DNA from: JAMXLO01 sp963812075
GTDB lineage: Bacteria > Pseudomonadota > Alphaproteobacteria > Acetobacterales > Acetobacteraceae
Direction of reading: 5' to 3'
Assembly (NCBI GenBank): GCA_963812075.1
Contig: CAWETN010000008.1
Location: 1-64,000, forward strand
Length of the DNA stretch: 64,000 bases
Shown here piece after piece: positions 44,292-53,734 of the stretch (position 1 is the first letter of the stretch; every line of letters begins with the position of its first letter). The position numbers were made by a program, and so were the translations under genes. The notes beneath the pieces are model-generated. The model saw only the letters and a list, made by a program, of their open reading frames with translations. It ran no database searches and was not told where the DNA came from.

Positions 44292-46969
44292 TCCATGCTC
44301 TCCGCCGGCGTCCTTCCCTCGACGAACACCGGCAGGGTCACGGTGAACGTGGCGCCCGGCCGGTCGGTGCGGTTGCCGGCGACGATGCGGCCGCCCATCG
44401 CCTCGACGAAGCCGCGGCAGATCGCCAGTCCGAGCCCGGTACCGGCACGCCGGCGGTCGGCGCCGCCCACGCGGTAGAACTTGTCGAACACACGCTCCAG
44501 GTCCTCCGGCGGGATGCCCGGGCCTTCGTCCAGCACCTGAACCACCATGCGCCCGTCATCGCGCCACCCCTTCACGGTGATCAGCGAGCCCGCCGGCGCA
44601 TATTTGCCGGCATTGTCCAGCAGGTTGAACAGCACCTGCTCGAACAGCACCTCGTCGGCGTCCAGCATCGGCAGGTCGCGCTCCAGCACGACCTGTGTCC
44701 GGTGCTCCGCCAGGATCTTCCCGGCGCGCCGCAGCGCACCGCCGATCGCGTCGGACAGATCCACCGCGCCGGTGCGCAGCCGCAGTGGCCCCGACTCCAG
44801 CCGGGTCATGTCCAGCAGGTTGCCGATGAAACGATTGAGCCTCTCGGCCTCGTCGCGGATGTTGCCGATCAGATCGCGCCGGGTCGTCGCATCGAGCGTC
44901 TCGCTGAGGCTGGTCGCCGACCCCAGGATCGACGCCAGCGGCGTGCGCAGGTCATGCGAAAGCGAGGTGAGCAGCGCCGCGCGCAGCCGGTCGGTCTCCG
45001 CCTCGAGGCGGGCGCGGTCCACGTCCTCCACCAGGTTCACGCGCTCAATCGCCAGTGCCGCCTGGTCGGCCAGCGCATCGAGCAGCCGGTGTTGATCGGG
45101 CGTCAGGATCGGGCCCGGCTCGTCCCGGTCGATGCCGACCACGCCGACCGCGCCGCGTCCGGTGTTCATCGGCATGAACAGCCGCTTCGCCCCCGGCAGC
45201 GTGTCGGAACCGCGTCCCGCGGCGTGGTTCTTCTCCCAGCACCATTTCGCCGCGGCGAGATCCGCCGCATCCAGCGAATCCTCGGGCGGGTAGCCGGCGC
45301 GCACCACGACCGCGCCGTCCTCGGGGAGCAGGATGACAACTCGCACCTTCAGCATCAGCGCAATCTGGTGCACCGTGGCCCACAGCAGGTCGTCGAGGTT
45401 CGCCGCGCCCGCAAGCTTGCGGCTGAACTGGTACAGCTCCTCGGTGGTACGCGCGCGCTGGCGTGCCACGATCGCCTGGGCGCGCACGCGTGCGGTGAGG
45501 TTGCTGGCGATCACCGCGGTCAAGCCGAAGAAGAACAGCGCGACGACGTTCTCGGGATCGGCGATGGTGAAGGTGTAGAGCGGCGGCAGGAAGAAGAAGT
45601 TGTAGGCCAGCACGCTGGCGAAGCTTGCCAGCAGCGCTGGCCACAGGCCGTGCGCCACAGCGGACACCAGGACCGCCATCAGGAACGTCATCGCCACGCT
45701 GGCAAGCCCCAGCACCTGGTGCAGCAGCAGCGCCGCGCCCAGTGAGACGGCGACAAAGGCGAGACTGCCGAGCCATGCCCCAGGCGACACGGCGGGGCGG
45801 GCGAACGCGAGCGGCCCCGCCGCGTCGCTGTTGCGGCCCAGCACGTGCACGCCGGCGCCGCCGCCCTTGCGGATCAGCTGCTGCGCCAACGAGCCTGCGA
45901 ACAGTTCGCGCCACCATGCCCGCGGCGGCTGCACGATGATGATGTGCGTGACGTTGTTGGCGCGCGCGTACTCGGCGATCGTATCGGCGACATCCTGACC
46001 CGGCAGGGTGACCGTCTCGGCGCCGAGGCGCTGCGCCAGCCGCATCGCCTCGGCGATCCGGTCGCGTTCCGCGTCGCGCAGTTTCAGCTCGCGCCCGGTC
46101 TCGACGTGCACCGCGGTCCATGGGGCCTTCAGGCTGTCCGCCATGCGCTTGGCCTGACGCACCACCTCCGCATTGCTGGTGTCCTCGCCGATGCAGGCCA
46201 GAATGCGTTCGCTGGCCGCCCAAGGGCCCGGGATCGCGTGCGCCTGCATATAGCGCACCATCTGCTCGTCGACCCGCTGCGCCGTGCGCCGCAGTGCGAG
46301 CTCGCGCAGCGCGGTCAGGTTGCCGGGCGAGAAGTAGTGCCGGATCGCGCGCTCGGCCTGGTGCGCCACATACACCTTGCCGTCGCGCAGCCGTTGGATC
46401 AGGTCCTCCGGCGTCAGGTCGATCAGCTCGATGTCGTCGGCCTTGTCGATGATCGAGTCCGGCACCGTCTCGCGCACGCGGATCCGTGTGATGCGGGCGA
46501 TCACGTCGTTCAGGCTCTCGACGTGCTGGACGTTGAGCGTGGTGTACACGTCGACGCCGGCGGCGATCAGCTCTTCCACATCCATGTAGCGCTTGGGATG
46601 GCGACTGCCCGGCGCGTTGGTGTGCGCCAACTCGTCCACCAGGGCGAGCTGCGGGCGCCGCGCGAGCAGCGCGTCGAGGTCCATCTCGTGGAGCTGGCGT
46701 CCGCGATAGTCGATGCTGCGGCGTGGCAGGATCTCCATTCCCGCCAGCAGCGCCTCGGTATCGCGACGCCCATGGGTTTCGACTGCGCCGACCACGACGT
46801 CCGCACCCTCCTGCAAGCGTGCGCGGGCGGCAGACAGCATCTCGTAGGTCTTGCCGACACCCGGCGCGGCGCCCAGGAAGATCTTCAGACGTCCACGCGA
46901 GTCCTGGCGCGCCGCTTCCAACAGCGCGTCTGGGGAGGGTCGTCCGTCGCGTGAACTGCGTTCGTCCAA
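44288..46969 (-). CDS. kdpD: Osmosensitive K+ sensor histidine kinase KdpD
   Basis: An 893-aa kinase. Residues 1-230 are the KdpD domain with Walker A GAAPGVGKTYEM. A UspA-like domain follows (about 250-370, ACIGEDTSNAEVVRQAKRMA), then four transmembrane helices (about 400-500), a GAF-like region, the HisKA H-box SLSHDLRTPLASILG and the HATPase motifs NLLDNAGKYAP, DEGPGIP and GTGLGLAICRG. The start is the TTG at 46969, supported by a strong AGGAGGAG site a few bases upstream. It overlaps kdpE by 4 bp and is separated from kdpC by 113 bp of G/C-rich inverted repeats. Confidence 0.93.
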   Translation of the reverse strand: MDERSSRDGRPSPDALLEAARQDSRGRLKIFLGAAPGVGKTYEMLSAARARLQEGADVVVGAVETHGRRDTEALLAGMEILPRRSIDYRGRQLHEMDLDALLARRPQLALVDELAHTNAPGSRHPKRYMDVEELIAAGVDVYTTLNVQHVESLNDVIARITRIRVRETVPDSIIDKADDIELIDLTPEDLIQRLRDGKVYVAHQAERAIRHYFSPGNLTALRELALRRTAQRVDEQMVRYMQAHAIPGPWAASERILACIGEDTSNAEVVRQAKRMADSLKAPWTAVHVETGRELKLRDAERDRIAEAMRLAQRLGAETVTLPGQDVADTIAEYARANNVTHIIIVQPPRAWWRELFAGSLAQQLIRKGGGAGVHVLGRNSDAAGPLAFARPAVSPGAWLGSLAFVAVSLGAALLLHQVLGLASVAMTFLMAVLVSAVAHGLWPALLASFASVLAYNFFFLPPLYTFTIADPENVVALFFFGLTAVIASNLTARVRAQAIVARQRARTTEELYQFSRKLAGAANLDDLLWATVHQIALMLKVRVVILLPEDGAVVVRAGYPPEDSLDAADLAAAKWCWEKNHAAGRGSDTLPGAKRLFMPMNTGRGAVGVVGIDRDEPGPILTPDQHRLLDALADQAALAIERVNLVEDVDRARLEAETDRLRAALLTSLSHDLRTPLASILGSATSLSETLDATTRRDLIGNIRDEAERLNRFIGNLLDMTRLESGPLRLRTGAVDLSDAIGGALRRAGKILAEHRTQVVLERDLPMLDADEVLFEQVLFNLLDNAGKYAPAGSLITVKGWRDDGRMVVQVLDEGPGIPPEDLERVFDKFYRVGGADRRRAGTGLGLAICRGFVEAMGGRIVAGNRTDRPGATFTVTLPVFVEGRTPAESME

Positions 46970-47082
46970 TTACCGCTCCTCCTCTCCCCGTGTGGGAGGG
47001 GGCGGCGGGCGCCAGCGAGCCAGAGCCCCCTCCCCCGCCCCGCTCCCGCATGGGAGGGAAGATTCCGACCTGATGACGTCCT

Positions 47083-47682
47083 CTACCCCTTCATCGCATC
47101 CAAGGCGAGGTTCAGCTTCAGCACGTTGACATGCGGCTCGCCGATGATGCCGAGCAGCCGGCCGGTGACGTGGTCCTCGACGAGCTGCCTTACCTTGTCC
47201 TCGGGCAGCCCGCGCGCCCTGGCGACGCGCGGCACCTGGAACAGTGCGCCGGCCGGCGTGATGTCGGGGTCGAGGCCGCTCGCCGACGTGGTGACCAGAT
47301 CGGCCGGGATCGGCGTGTTCGGGTTCTCCGCCGCCAGCTTCCCAGCGTCCTCCTTCACGCGATCGATCAGCGCCTTCGACGTCGGGCCGAGATTCGAACC
47401 GCCGGAATTCGCTGCATTGTACGGCGCCGGCACGGTCTTGGTCGCATCGCTCGGATCGGTGTCGGTCGTCGCCGACGGCCGGCCGTGGAAGTACTTCTCG
47501 GAAGCGAAATTCTGGCCGATGAGCACCGAGCCGATCATCTTGCCGTCCTTCTCGATCAGGCTGCCGTTGGCCTGATACGGGAACACGGCCTGGGCGATGC
47601 CGGTCATCAGCAGCGGGTAGATGATGCCGGTGATCAACGTCATGGCGGCGATCATCACGATGGCTGGACGGATGTGTTTCAT
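47083..47682 (-). CDS. kdpC: K+-transporting ATPase subunit C
   Basis: A 199-aa KdpC with a single N-terminal membrane helix (IVMIAAMTLITGIIYPLLMT) and the conserved periplasmic region: NGSLI, GSVLIGQNF, YFHGRPSAT, GGSNLGPTS and DPDITPAGALFQVPRVARAR. It stabilises the KdpFABC complex and affects K+ and ATP affinity. It lies 24 bp after kdpB. Confidence 0.94.
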   Translation of the reverse strand: MKHIRPAIVMIAAMTLITGIIYPLLMTGIAQAVFPYQANGSLIEKDGKMIGSVLIGQNFASEKYFHGRPSATTDTDPSDATKTVPAPYNAANSGGSNLGPTSKALIDRVKEDAGKLAAENPNTPIPADLVTTSASGLDPDITPAGALFQVPRVARARGLPEDKVRQLVEDHVTGRLLGIIGEPHVNVLKLNLALDAMKG

Positions 47683-47706
47683 GACACGGGTCCTTTTGAG
47701 GCCTGC

Positions 47707-49816
47707 TCAGGCCAGACCGATGGAAGTGACAAGCAGATCGATCAGCTTGATGCCGAGGAACGGCACGACGATCCCCCCAACGCCGTAGAGCAGCAGGTTG
47801 CGGCGCAGAATCGCCGCCGCCCCGATCGGCCGGTAGGCGACGCCGCGCAGCGCCAACGGGATCAGCGCGACGATGATCAGTGCGTTGAAGATGATCGCCG
47901 ACAAAATGGCGCTCTCCGGATTGCCCAGACGCATCACGTTCAGTGCCTGCAACTGCGGATAGAATGCGATGAACATCGCCGGGATCATGGCGAAATACTT
48001 CGCCACGTCGTTGGCGATGCTGAACGTGGTCAGCGCGCCCCGCGTCATCAGCAGCTGCTTGCCGATCTCGACGATCTCGATCAGCTTCGTGGGATCGCTG
48101 TCCAGGTCCACCATGTTGCCGGCCTCGCGCGCCGCCATGGTGCCGGTGTTCATCGCCACGCCGACATCGGCCTGCGCCAGTGCCGGCGCGTCGTTCGTGC
48201 CGTCGCCGCACATCGCCACCAGCTTGCCCTGCGCCTGCTCGTCGCGGATCAGCTTCAGCTTGGTCTCCGGCGTCGCCTGTGCCAGGAAATCGTCCACCCC
48301 TGAACTCGGCGGCGATCGCCGCGGCGGTGAGCGCATTGTCTCCGGTGATCATCACCGTGCGGATGCCCATGCGGCGCAGTTCGGAGAAGCGCTCCTGGAT
48401 GCCGCCCTTCACGATATCCTTCAGATGGATGACACCGAGCAGCCGGCCATCCTTGCAGACGGCGAGCGGCGTGCCGCCCGACTTGGCGATCTCGTCGGAC
48501 CTGGCGGTAAGCTCGCGCACCGCGGCTTCCGATACGGTGGAACGCACTGCCACTGCGCCGCCGCGGTCCCCGCCATCACCGGCGACGCGCGCGAAGGCCA
48601 GCACGGCGTCGACCGCGCCCTTGCGGATCGACGAGCCGTCGAGATCGACGCCAGACAACCGCGTCTGCGCGGAGAACGCGATGAAGTGGGCGTCGACGGG
48701 CGCCATCTCGCGGCCGCGGATATTGTACTTCTCCTTGGCCAGCACCACGATCGAGCGGCCCTCGGGCGTCTCGTCCGACAGCGACGCGAACTGCGCGGCA
48801 TCGGCCAGTTCCTGTGGGGTGACGCCGGAAAGCGGCAGGAACTCGGTGGCCTGGCGGTTGCCGAGCGTGATGGTGCCGGTCTTGTCGAGCAGCAGCGTGT
48901 CGACGTCGCCTGCTGCCTCCACCGCACGGCCGGACATCGCCAGCACGTTGAAGCGCACCAGCCGGTCCATGCCCGCGATGCCGATCGCCGACAGCAGCGC
49001 GCCGATCGTGGTGGGGATCAGCGCCACGAACAGCGCGACCAGGATCACCACCGAGACCGAGCCGCCCGCGTAGGTGGCGAAGCTCGGGATGGTGGCGACG
49101 GCGATCACGAAGATGATCGTCAGCCCGGCGAGCAGGATGTTGAGCGCGATCTCGTTCGGGGTCTTCTGCCTCTCGGCGCCCTCCACCAGCGCGATCATGC
49201 GATCGAGGAATGTCGAGCCCTGCGTCGCGGTGATGCGCACCTTGATCCAGTCCGACAGCACGCGCGTGCCGCCGGTCACCGCGGAGCGGTCGCCGCCGCT
49301 CTCGCGGATCACCGGCGCCAATTCACCGGTGATCGCCGATTCGTCCACCGAGGCGATGCCCTCGATCACCTCGCCGTCGCTCGGGATCAGGTCACCCGCT
49401 TCCACCAGGACGATATCGCCCTGCTTCAGTTCCGGTGCCGGCACTGACTGCCAGTTCACCGCGTTCTGCGCTGCGAGCCGCTTGGCGCCGGTCTCGGTGC
49501 GCGCCCGGCGCAACGTCGCCGCCTGCGCCTTGCCGCGGCCTTCCGCCACCGCCTCGGCGAAATTGGCGAACAGCACCGTAACCCACAGCCAAAGGACGAT
49601 CTGCAAATCGAACCCGACATGCGCTGCGCCAGTGGCAAGATCCCGCAGCAGGATCACCGTGGTCAGCGCGGCGACAACCTCGACCACGAACATCACCGGG
49701 TTCTTGATCAGCACGCGCGGGCTCAGTTTCACGAAGGACTGCCCGATTGCCGGCAGGAGGATTGCCGGGTCCAGCACCGTGGACTGCGACTCGCGCTGCT
49801 TGTTGCGGATTTCCAT
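47707..49816 (-). CDS. kdpB: K+-transporting P-type ATPase subunit B, one frameshift
   Basis: About 702 aa after correction; the ATP-hydrolysing subunit. The actuator motif TGE lies in ESAITGELAPV, the phosphorylated Asp in LLLDKTGTITLGN, and the hinge motif is MCGDGTNDAPALAQADVG. A +1 insertion near 48302 breaks the frame after TAAAIAAEF; the corrected frame reads SGVDDFLAQATPETKLKLIR and continues to TGA 47707. Since no Kdp pump works without KdpB and neighbours are intact, a sequence error is the likeliest explanation. ATG 49816 follows the kdpA stop by 2 bp. Confidence 0.92.
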
Positions 49817-49818
49817 GG

Positions 49819-51558
49819 TCAGCTACCTGTGTCGAAGAGGGTGCCCGCGTGCATCGCCAGGTGCTCGACGATGGGACCGAGCGCGACGGCGGGGAAGAAG
49901 ATCAGGCCACCGGTGATCGCGATGACGCCGACCACCAGTCCGACGAACAGCGGACTGTCGGTGGGGAAGGTTCCTGCCGAGGCGGGCACGATCTTCTTCT
50001 GCCCCAGCGAGCCGGCCACCGCGAGCATCGGCACGATCATCAGGAAGCGGCCGACGAACATCGCCAGGCCCAGCGTGTCGTTCCAGAACGGGACGTTGGC
50101 GGACAGGCCGGCGAACGCGCTGCCGTTGTTGCCGGTGGCCGAGGTGTAGGCGTAGAGCGCCTCGCTGAAGCCGTGCGGGCCGGCGTTCGCCATCGCACCG
50201 GTGCCGACCGGCAACACCACCGCCAGCGCGGTGAAACCCAGGATGGACAGCGGCAGGATCAGGATGGCGAGCATGGCCATCTTGACCTCCTTCGCCTCCA
50301 GTTTCTTGCCCAGGTATTCCGGTGTTCGCCCGACCATCAGCCCGGCGACGAACATCGCGATGATGACGAACAGCAGCATGCCGTAGAGGCCGGAGCCCAC
50401 GCCGCCGAAGATGATCTCGCCCAGCATGATGTTGACCATCGGCACCATGCCGGCGATCGGCAGCAGGCTGTCGTGCATATTGTTCACCGCGCCGCACGAG
50501 GCATCGGTGGTGATCGTGGTGAACAGCGCCGAGTTGGCGATGCCGAAGCGGACCTCTTTGCCCTCCATGTTGCCGCCCGACTGCAACGCACTCGCGGCCT
50601 GGTCCACGTGGAACACTGCAAAGGCGGGGTTGCCAGCGGATTCAGCCCAGTAGCAGGCGGTCACGCCGCCCAGGAACAGCACGCCCATGATGGCGAAGAT
50701 TGCCCAGCCCTGGCGCTGGCTGCCGACCATGCGGCCGAACACGTTGGTCAGCGCCGCACCGATCGAAAAGATCAGCAGGATCTGGATCAGGTTGGTCAGC
50801 GCACCGGGGTTCTCGAACGGATGCGACGAGTTCGCGTTCATGAACCCGCCGCCGTTGGTGCCCAGCATTTTGATGACTTCCTGCGAGGCTACCGGACCCT
50901 GCGCGATCACCTGTTTGGCGCCTTCGAGCGTGGTCGCCTCGGTATAGCCGGCGAGGTTCTGTGGCATGCCGAGGGCGATGAACACCAGCCCGACCACGAT
51001 GGAGATCGGCAGCAGGATGTAGAGCACGCAACGCGTCAGATCGACCCAGAAGTTGCCGATGCTGCGCGCCGAGCGCCTGGCGAAGCCGCGTATCAGAGCG
51101 ACGGCGAGAACGATGCCGGTGGCCGCCGAGACGAAGTTGTGGACGGTCAGCGCCCACATCTGCGTCAGGTAGCTCATCGTCGTCTCGGGCACATACGACT
51201 GCCAGTTGGTGTTGGTCATGAAGCTGACCGAGGTGTTGAACGCCAGGTCAGGTGTGACCGCGTCCTGCCCCTGCGGATTGAACGGCAGCACGTTCTGCAA
51301 CCGCTGGATCGCGTACATCACCACGAAGCCGGCGAAGCTGAATGCCACCATAGCAACTGCGTAGCCCAGCCAGTGCTGCTCTTCGCGCTCGCCGGTGCCG
51401 CACAGCTTGTAGATGCCGAGTTCGATCGGGCGCAGCACGATCGAGAGCGGCGTGCGCTCGCCCTCGAAGACACGCGTCATGTAGAAGCCAAACGGCTTGG
51501 CGATGAAGATCACCAGAACCGAATAGATCGCAATCTGCAACCAGCCATTGAAGGTCAT
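49819..51558 (-). CDS. kdpA: K+-transporting ATPase subunit A
   Basis: A 579-aa channel-like subunit with ten or more membrane helices and the four selectivity-filter-type loops: TSVSFMTNTNWQSY, MLGTNGGGFMNANSSHPFEN, the TTDASCGAVNNM loop and the YAYTSATGNNGSAFAG loop. It selects and translocates K+ in KdpFABC. Its ATG overlaps the kdpF stop by one base, and it ends 2 bp before kdpB. Confidence 0.95.
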   Translation of the reverse strand: MTFNGWLQIAIYSVLVIFIAKPFGFYMTRVFEGERTPLSIVLRPIELGIYKLCGTGEREEQHWLGYAVAMVAFSFAGFVVMYAIQRLQNVLPFNPQGQDAVTPDLAFNTSVSFMTNTNWQSYVPETTMSYLTQMWALTVHNFVSAATGIVLAVALIRGFARRSARSIGNFWVDLTRCVLYILLPISIVVGLVFIALGMPQNLAGYTEATTLEGAKQVIAQGPVASQEVIKMLGTNGGGFMNANSSHPFENPGALTNLIQILLIFSIGAALTNVFGRMVGSQRQGWAIFAIMGVLFLGGVTACYWAESAGNPAFAVFHVDQAASALQSGGNMEGKEVRFGIANSALFTTITTDASCGAVNNMHDSLLPIAGMVPMVNIMLGEIIFGGVGSGLYGMLLFVIIAMFVAGLMVGRTPEYLGKKLEAKEVKMAMLAILILPLSILGFTALAVVLPVGTGAMANAGPHGFSEALYAYTSATGNNGSAFAGLSANVPFWNDTLGLAMFVGRFLMIVPMLAVAGSLGQKKIVPASAGTFPTDSPLFVGLVVGVIAITGGLIFFPAVALGPIVEHLAMHAGTLFDTGS

Positions 51559-51647
51559 CAGAACTTCTCCGGACGGATCAGGGCGTAGACCAGGTAGGCC
51601 AGCAGGCCGACCGTGACGATCGCGCCCAGCACATAATCGAGGGTCAT
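51558..51647 (-). CDS. kdpF: K+-transporting ATPase subunit F
   Basis: A 29-aa single-helix peptide (MTLDYVLGAIVTVGLLAYLV and then YALIRPEKF). The terminal LIRPEKF is the KdpF hallmark. It stabilises the pump complex in the membrane. The start ATG 51647 is 10 bp after the preceding 27-aa gene, and the stop overlaps the kdpA start (ATGA arrangement). Confidence 0.93.
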   Translation of the reverse strand: MTLDYVLGAIVTVGLLAYLVYALIRPEKF

Positions 51648-51657
51648 GGCGAAGGCC

Positions 51658-51741
51658 TCACAGCTTGTCGCAGGCTTTGGCGTAAAGGATGCAGCCGCCC
51701 AGGAGGACAGCGCCGATCAGCAGGTAGATGAGGTCGAGCAT
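51658..51741 (-). CDS. 27-aa membrane peptide at the head of the kdp operon
   Basis: A 27-codon gene encoding MLDLIYLLIGAVLLGGCILY then AKACDKL: one transmembrane helix with a short charged C-terminal tail ending in ACDKL. It sits 10 bp upstream of kdpF on the same strand. I recall similar ACDRL-ending peptides upstream of kdpF in other proteobacteria, so it is probably a real accessory micropeptide; its function is unknown. A separate in-frame upstream extension to 51867 is not supported by a ribosome site. Confidence 0.6.
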   Translation of the reverse strand: MLDLIYLLIGAVLLGGCILYAKACDKL

Positions 51742-51820
51742 GATGAGTGTCCCAGGATCAGCAACTATGCCGCCGCATGCGCCTGGCATGTTGCGTTGCA
51801 CAAACAGTTGGTCGGAACCC

Positions 51821-51870
51821 CGTATAGAAGCGATGGGGCGTACACCCGTCCGGCATATAGATTCCATATA
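51821..51870 (-). promoter_or_regulatory. Candidate KdpE-dependent promoter of the kdp operon
   Basis: On the minus strand two TATATG hexamers (51865-51870 and 51854-51859) are exactly 11 bp apart, the geometry of OmpR/PhoB-family sites such as the E. coli KdpE box. A TATACG -10-like hexamer follows at 51821-51826, 28 bp downstream of the proximal hexamer. No good -35 box is present, as expected for an activated promoter. The first gene (27-aa peptide) starts 80 bp further on. Confidence 0.5.
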
Positions 51871-51907
51871 GGTCGGTTGTTCGGACCGGGGCGGTCGGGT
51901 GCGCGGA

Positions 51908-52078
51908 TCAGTAGACCCCGACCAACGCCACCAGCACGTGGGCCAGCAGCGCCAGGCCCAGGCAGACCGCTATCACGGAGCCGAACTGGCGCAGGAAGTC
52001 GCGTGGTGCATAACATCTGGCGTCCCGGTCGTCGGTCGTTTCGGGCACAGTCCCGAATGCGGTATGGCTCGTTCGCAC
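51908..52078 (-). CDS. 56-aa single-helix membrane protein upstream of kdp
   Basis: A 56-codon gene starting GTG at 52078 with AAGGAG 7 bp upstream. The N-terminal 30 residues are polar (MRTSHTAFGTVPETTDDRDA); the C-terminal 25 are a transmembrane helix (FGSVIAVCLGLALLAHVLVA) ending LVGVY. I do not recognise it. It precedes the kdp operon on the same strand and has its own promoter with the same layout as the kdp one, so it is probably induced with the pump and may be a regulator or accessory membrane factor. Confidence 0.5.
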   Translation of the reverse strand: MRTSHTAFGTVPETTDDRDARCYAPRDFLRQFGSVIAVCLGLALLAHVLVALVGVY

Positions 52079-52114
52079 GCCGCGCTCCTTGGCAGGCCCC
52101 GAAGTACAGGTGGA

Positions 52115-52166
52115 TCCGTATAAATTCGAGGCGGCGCAGACCGTCGCCGCATAGAGGCGCCATATA
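52115..52166 (-). promoter_or_regulatory. Candidate KdpE-dependent promoter of the 56-aa membrane protein
   Basis: On the minus strand the hexamers TATATG (52161-52166) and TCTATG (52150-52155) are 11 bp apart. A TATACG box follows at 52115-52120, 30 bp downstream of the proximal hexamer. The arrangement copies that at 51821-51870; the two 20-bp operator stretches match at about 15 positions. Confidence 0.48.
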
Positions 52167-52728
52167 CGTGGACGTGGACTTTTTTTGTGCCACGATGCTG
52201 CCCGGCGCGCTGGCGACACTCGGCGCATTTGCATGCGCTGCCCGCAATGCCGGCCGCCGACGCCTGAGGCAGCCAGCGCAGGGGATGCCATCATGTCAGA
52301 GACACTTGCCTTGAGTTTCAGCCGCACATCGAATGCCTCCGCGCCCGGCGCTGAATCGCAACGCGCTGCTGTTCTGCAACAGCGACTTCGCCGAAGAGCT
52401 GCTCATTGCCCGCTGGGGGTAGAGACGTGTGTCGAGGGCGAGCCGGACCGGGCCCGCGCCACGGCGCAGCGGCGCCTCGCCAACTACGCAAGCGGCCGAA
52501 AGCTGCCGGCAAGTCCGGCCACCCGCTGATCCCACTACCCGCAAGGACGGCGGTTGCCCTCGCGCCCTCGACCGTCTTCCAGCGCCAGCCGGCTCGGGCC
52601 AGGTTTGCGCTGCAGCAGCGTGTTGCTGTGAGCCGGGCACGAAGGGTAGTTCGGAGTGCTCGTCGATGATGGCGTGAAAGCGCGATGGCATTGCGGTAGG
52701 CTGCCCCGGTTCCACCGGAAGGCCTCCG
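52167..52728. other. Intergenic region between kdp leader and nitronate monooxygenase gene
   Basis: About 560 bp. Several open frames on both strands are low-complexity translations without ribosome sites or domains, and none overlaps a recognised family. The last 30 bp contain the GGAAGG ribosome site for the gene at 52729. I see nothing else. Confidence 0.35.
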
Positions 52729-53724
52729 ATGCCTGTCATCGCGACCGCGCTAACAAGCCTACTCGGCATCGAGCATCCGATCCTGCTGGCGCCGATGGGC
52801 TCGGCTGCCGGCGGACGGCTCGCCGCCGCGGTGACCCATGCGGGCGGGCTCGGGCTGATCGGCTCCGGCTATGCCAATGCCGACACCATCCGCCAGGAGT
52901 TGGTCGAAGCGGGCAATGCGCGCGTGGGCGTCGGATTCATCACCTGGGCGCTCGAGAAGAACCCTTCGGCACTCGACGTCGCACTGGCCGCCCGACCCGC
53001 GGCGGTGATGTTGTCGTTCGGCGATCCTCGGCCGTTCGCCGGCCGCATCAGGGAGGCCGGCTGCAAGGTCATCTGCCAGGTGCAGACGCTGGAGCAGGCC
53101 CGGGAGGCTGCTGCCGCCGGCGCCGACATCATCATTGCGCAGGGCCGCGACGCGGGCGGCCATTCCGGAACGACGCGCGGCACCATCGGTCTCGTCCCGG
53201 CCGTGGTCGACGCCGTCGCGCCAATTCCGGTTGTCGCCGCCGGCGGCATCGCCGACGGCCGTGGCCTGGCCGCGGCGCTGGCACTGGGAGCAGCCGGCGT
53301 CTCCATGGGCACGCGCTTCACGGTGTGCCGCGAGTCGCTGTGGGATCGCAGCATGCAGGCGGCGACCATTGCCGCGGGTGGCGACCAAACCGAGCAGACG
53401 CGCGTGTTCGATGTCGTACGCGGTGCGCCATGGCCGGCGATCTATCCGGGTCGCGCGCTGCGCAATGCATTCTCGGCGCGCTGGAACGGAAGCGAGGACG
53501 CACTGGCGGCGGATCGGCCGGCCCAGGAGGCTGCCTATCTGGCCACGGCGTCGAACGACTTCACGACGCGCGTGGTCTGGGCGGGAGAGGGCGTGGACCT
53601 GGTCAACGATGCGGCACCAGCCGCCCAGATCATCGAGCGGATCGTGGCACAGGCTGCGGCGATCCTGCGGGAGACATCGCAGATGGTGCAGCCGGACCGA
53701 TCCCGCCGCATCCACCCGACATGA
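52729..53724 (+). CDS. Nitronate monooxygenase (2-nitropropane dioxygenase family)
   Basis: A 331-aa FMN-dependent TIM-barrel enzyme that oxidatively denitrifies alkyl nitronates such as propionate-3-nitronate. Motifs: the N-terminal HPILLAPMGSAAGGRLAAAV, the AQGRDAGGHSGTTRG segment with the conserved active-site-region His, and the flavin phosphate-binding VVAAGGIADGRGLAAALALG and GVSMGTRF. The start has GGAAGG upstream. The SnoaL-like gene follows 10 bp later on the same strand. Confidence 0.85.
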   Translation: MPVIATALTSLLGIEHPILLAPMGSAAGGRLAAAVTHAGGLGLIGSGYANADTIRQELVEAGNARVGVGFITWALEKNPSALDVALAARPAAVMLSFGDPRPFAGRIREAGCKVICQVQTLEQAREAAAAGADIIIAQGRDAGGHSGTTRGTIGLVPAVVDAVAPIPVVAAGGIADGRGLAAALALGAAGVSMGTRFTVCRESLWDRSMQAATIAAGGDQTEQTRVFDVVRGAPWPAIYPGRALRNAFSARWNGSEDALAADRPAQEAAYLATASNDFTTRVVWAGEGVDLVNDAAPAAQIIERIVAQAAAILRETSQMVQPDRSRRIHPT

Positions 53725-53734
53725 AGGAGACATC

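Noticed and set aside
46970..47082. Riboswitch or small RNA between kdpC and kdpD
   Set aside because: The 113-bp gap contains only G/C-rich inverted repeats such as GGGAGGGGGCGG; no known riboswitch core is recognised.
52296..52769. Minus-strand open frame of 157 codons upstream of the nitronate monooxygenase
   Set aside because: No ribosome site, no recognisable motif, and it overlaps the start of a well-supported gene.
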